DNA of 64,000 bases from Modestobacter sp. VKM Ac-2985. Lineage in GTDB: Bacteria; Actinomycetota; Actinomycetes; Mycobacteriales; Geodermatophilaceae. This document shows positions 62,371-64,000 of this stretch, in pieces. A program made the position numbers and the translations under genes. Position 1 is the stretch's first letter. The number at the start of each line of letters is the position of its first letter. The notes below the pieces were generated by a model. It was given only the letters and a program-made list of their open reading frames with translations. It was not told the DNA's origin and made no database searches. The stretch lies in contig NZ_JAPVBI010000001.1 of assembly GCF_026967925.1 (NCBI RefSeq), positions 1,019,513-1,083,512 of the forward strand. Reading direction: 5' to 3'.

Positions 62371-62503
62371 GTGGAGGCGTGTTTCCGGCGCGTTGACCCG
62401 CCGCCACCTCGCCGCCGCGCGCCGACCACTGTCGGCTCCCGGGAGTTCACCCAACGGGCATGGCGCCATCCCGGGGCCCGGTTTACGGTCGACCTCGTCC
62501 GGA

Positions 62504-62527
62504 GACGGGCATCGCTCGATGCCCGTC
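62504..62527 (+). promoter_or_regulatory. Perfect dyad in the leader of the transglycosylase gene
   Basis: Two exact 11-bp arms (left arm GACGGGCATCG) and a 2-nt spacer, about 80 nt before the start codon. The following stretch has a GGCCG...CGGCC stem and an AGGGGGAACTGG. It may be a transcript hairpin or a regulator site. Confidence 0.45.
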
Positions 62528-62607
62528 CCGGCCGAAGCAGGTTGACGGCCACAGGGGGAACTGGTGCCTGACCTCATTCCGCGCGAGCACGTCCAGGTCC
62601 TCGGCTG

Positions 62608-64000
62608 ATGAGCCGCGCCCGTCCCGGACGACACACGAACACCCGGTCGGGCCGGGGGCGAGGCCCGGGTGTCGTCGCCGGCGCGGGCATCACCACGGCC
62701 CTGGTCGCCTTCCTGCCGGCGGCCAGCTCCGCACCCGGCGAGGTCCCGGCGCTGCCGCAGTTCGCGCGCCTGGTCGCGGTCGAGGCCGATGCGCTCGTGC
62801 CCCGGCCCCCGTCCGCGTCGGGGGACGACGTCGCGCCACCGACCGCGCCACCGACCGCACCGCCGGCCGAGCCGCTGCTCGAGACCGTCGCGGTCGGGAC
62901 GGACGTCGCGACCAGCAGCGCTCCCGCCGCCGCCACCCCGACCGGCGGGGCCTCGCCGCTCGCGGCGGGGGGCATCCCGTCGACCGCGCTGACCGCCTAC
63001 CAGCGCGCCGCTGGGCTCGCTCCCACCGACTGCGGCATCAGCTGGACCCTGATCGCCGCCATCGGCCGGGTCGAGTCCAACCACGGCCGCTTCGCCGGCG
63101 CCACCCTGCACACCGACGGGCTGTCGAGCCCGCCGATCATCGGCATCCCGCTCGACGGCAACAACAACACCGCCCGGATCCTCGACTCCGACGACGGGCG
63201 GCTCGACGGCGACACCGTCTACGACCGTGCCGTCGGCCCGATGCAGTTCATCCCGACCACCTGGGCGATGTACGTCAGCGACGGCAACGGCGACGGGGTG
63301 AGCGACCCCTTCAACATCAACGACGCCGCCGTCGCCACCGGGGAGTACCTCTGCGCCGCGGGCGGTGACCTGTCGACGCCGGCCGGGCAGTCGCGCGCCG
63401 TCTTCGCCTACAACCACTCCGACAGCTACGTCGCCTCGGTGCTCGGGCTGGCCGCCACCTACGCCGGGACGACGCCGGAGCCGGTGCCCACCCCGGCCGG
63501 GCCGGCGCCGACCGTGCCACCGGCCGCCCCCGCCCCGCCGCCGGCCATCGCCTCGCCGCCCGCTGCCCCGCTGCCCGTCGCGCCGCCCGTGGTGGCGCCG
63601 GCTCCCGCCCCGGTCGAGCCGCCGCTGCTGGCTGCGGCACCGCCACCGGTGCTGCCCGAGCCCCCGGCGGAGCCGACGGCTCAGCCCCCGGCGGAGCCGA
63701 CGGCTGAGCCCCCGGCTGAGCCGGCCCCCGCCCCGGTCCCTGAGCCGACCCCGGTCGCGGAGCCCGCCCCGACACCCGAGCCGGAGCCCGCGCCGACACC
63801 CGAGCCGGAGCCGACGCCGACACCCCAGTCGACCCCGGAGCCCGCGCCGACCCCGATCCCAGAGCCGGAGCCGGCGCCGACACCCGAGCCGGCGCCGGTC
63901 CCCGCGCCGAGCCCGGAGCCTGAGCCGAGCCCGGAGCCTGAGCCGAGCCCGGAGCCTGAGCCGAGCCCGGAGCCTGAGCCGAGCCCGGAGCCTGAGCCGA
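62608..64000 (+). CDS. Lytic murein transglycosylase with Pro-rich tail (3' end beyond window)
   Basis: At least 464 residues from ATG 62608. A short signal-like N-terminus (GVVAGAGITTALVAFLPAASSAP) and a Pro-rich linker precede the domain: LTAYQRAAGLAPTDCGISWTLIAAIGRVESNHGRF (catalytic Glu), GPMQFIPTTWAMYVSDGNGDGVSDPFNINDAAVATGEYLC and VFAYNHSDSYVASVLGLAATY. This is the actinobacterial membrane-bound transglycosylase/MltB-like fold. The tail is Pro/Glu-rich and ends with 18-bp repeats encoding PSPEPE. It should cleave wall glycan; the tail probably spans the wall. Confidence 0.9.
   Translation, partial: MSRARPGRHTNTRSGRGRGPGVVAGAGITTALVAFLPAASSAPGEVPALPQFARLVAVEADALVPRPPSASGDDVAPPTAPPTAPPAEPLLETVAVGTDVATSSAPAAATPTGGASPLAAGGIPSTALTAYQRAAGLAPTDCGISWTLIAAIGRVESNHGRFAGATLHTDGLSSPPIIGIPLDGNNNTARILDSDDGRLDGDTVYDRAVGPMQFIPTTWAMYVSDGNGDGVSDPFNINDAAVATGEYLCAAGGDLSTPAGQSRAVFAYNHSDSYVASVLGLAATYAGTTPEPVPTPAGPAPTVPPAAPAPPPAIASPPAAPLPVAPPVVAPAPAPVEPPLLAAAPPPVLPEPPAEPTAQPPAEPTAEPPAEPAPAPVPEPTPVAEPAPTPEPEPAPTPEPEPTPTPQSTPEPAPTPIPEPEPAPTPEPAPVPAPSPEPEPSPEPEPSPEPEPSPEPEPSPEPEP
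63907..64000 (+). repeat. 18-bp tandem repeats encoding PSPEPE, cut by the edge
   Basis: CCGAGCCCGGAGCCTGAG is repeated exactly at 63907, 63925, 63943, 63961 and 63979, with a sixth started at 63997. The array encodes (PSPEPE)n in the transglycosylase tail and continues past the window. Confidence 0.9.

Overview
The window is very GC-rich, has many GTG/TTG starts and 4-bp start/stop overlaps, and carries families typical of Actinobacteria: DUF222/HNH (13E12-type) endonuclease, Ltp-repeat lipoprotein, CopCD/YcnI/SCO copper cluster, a Cys-containing HVDLLRVSTAVC leader peptide, DUF5994, and a TypA with actinobacterial flavour. I infer a soil-type actinobacterium, most likely Geodermatophilaceae (Geodermatophilus, Blastococcus or Modestobacter). 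That placement rests on gene content and repeat style, not on a marker gene.

Layout. 1-13.7 kb: housekeeping and stress genes: DUF559 nuclease (cut by the left edge), MarR/YceI divergent pair, a GGDEF-EAL enzyme, typA, DUF5994, a truncated P-loop ATPase, an epimerase, a methyltransferase plus thioredoxin-reductase-like pair, a TauE/SafE exporter behind a cysteine-type leader peptide, and an MFS exporter. 13.7-18.2 kb: a four-gene copper-handling operon (CopC-CopD fusion, YcnI, SCO, unknown membrane protein). 18.3-20 kb: M23 peptidase and a membrane protein/XRE pair. 20-31.4 kb: the potassium system, with kdpDE on the minus strand and sORF-kdpF-A-B-C on the plus strand about 3.5 kb away. Both promoters carry the same 11-bp-spaced GTCARG repeats. 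A 30-bp perfect palindrome sits in frame inside kdpA, and its 24-bp core recurs between kdpA and kdpB.

31.5-42.6 kb: a genomic island at a tRNA-Ala(GGC) gene. It begins with a truncated, frameshifted integrase and an IS3-family transposase relic. Next come a two-gene unit of unknown function (a 718-aa protein with a C-terminal SAM-methyltransferase-like domain and a 287-aa protein-kinase-like protein) and a membrane-anchored protein with a PD-(D/E)xK-like C-terminus. A complete qatABCD anti-phage operon closes the island. The first three genes have a more AT-tolerant base composition and no family I can name; with qatABCD they form a defence island, and they are the best candidates for something undescribed.

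42.7-64 kb: core-like genes again: RNB-domain ribonuclease, MMPL transporter with its two-component system, alpha/beta hydrolase, ECF sigma factor with YCII partner, SOS-boxed HNH endonuclease, Ltp lipoprotein, SDR/XRE divergent pair, a SpoIIE-type phosphatase with an RsbW-like kinase, a hydantoin/allantoin-type cluster (FAD oxidase, racemase, NCS1 permease, GntR), and a Pro-rich transglycosylase that runs off the right edge.
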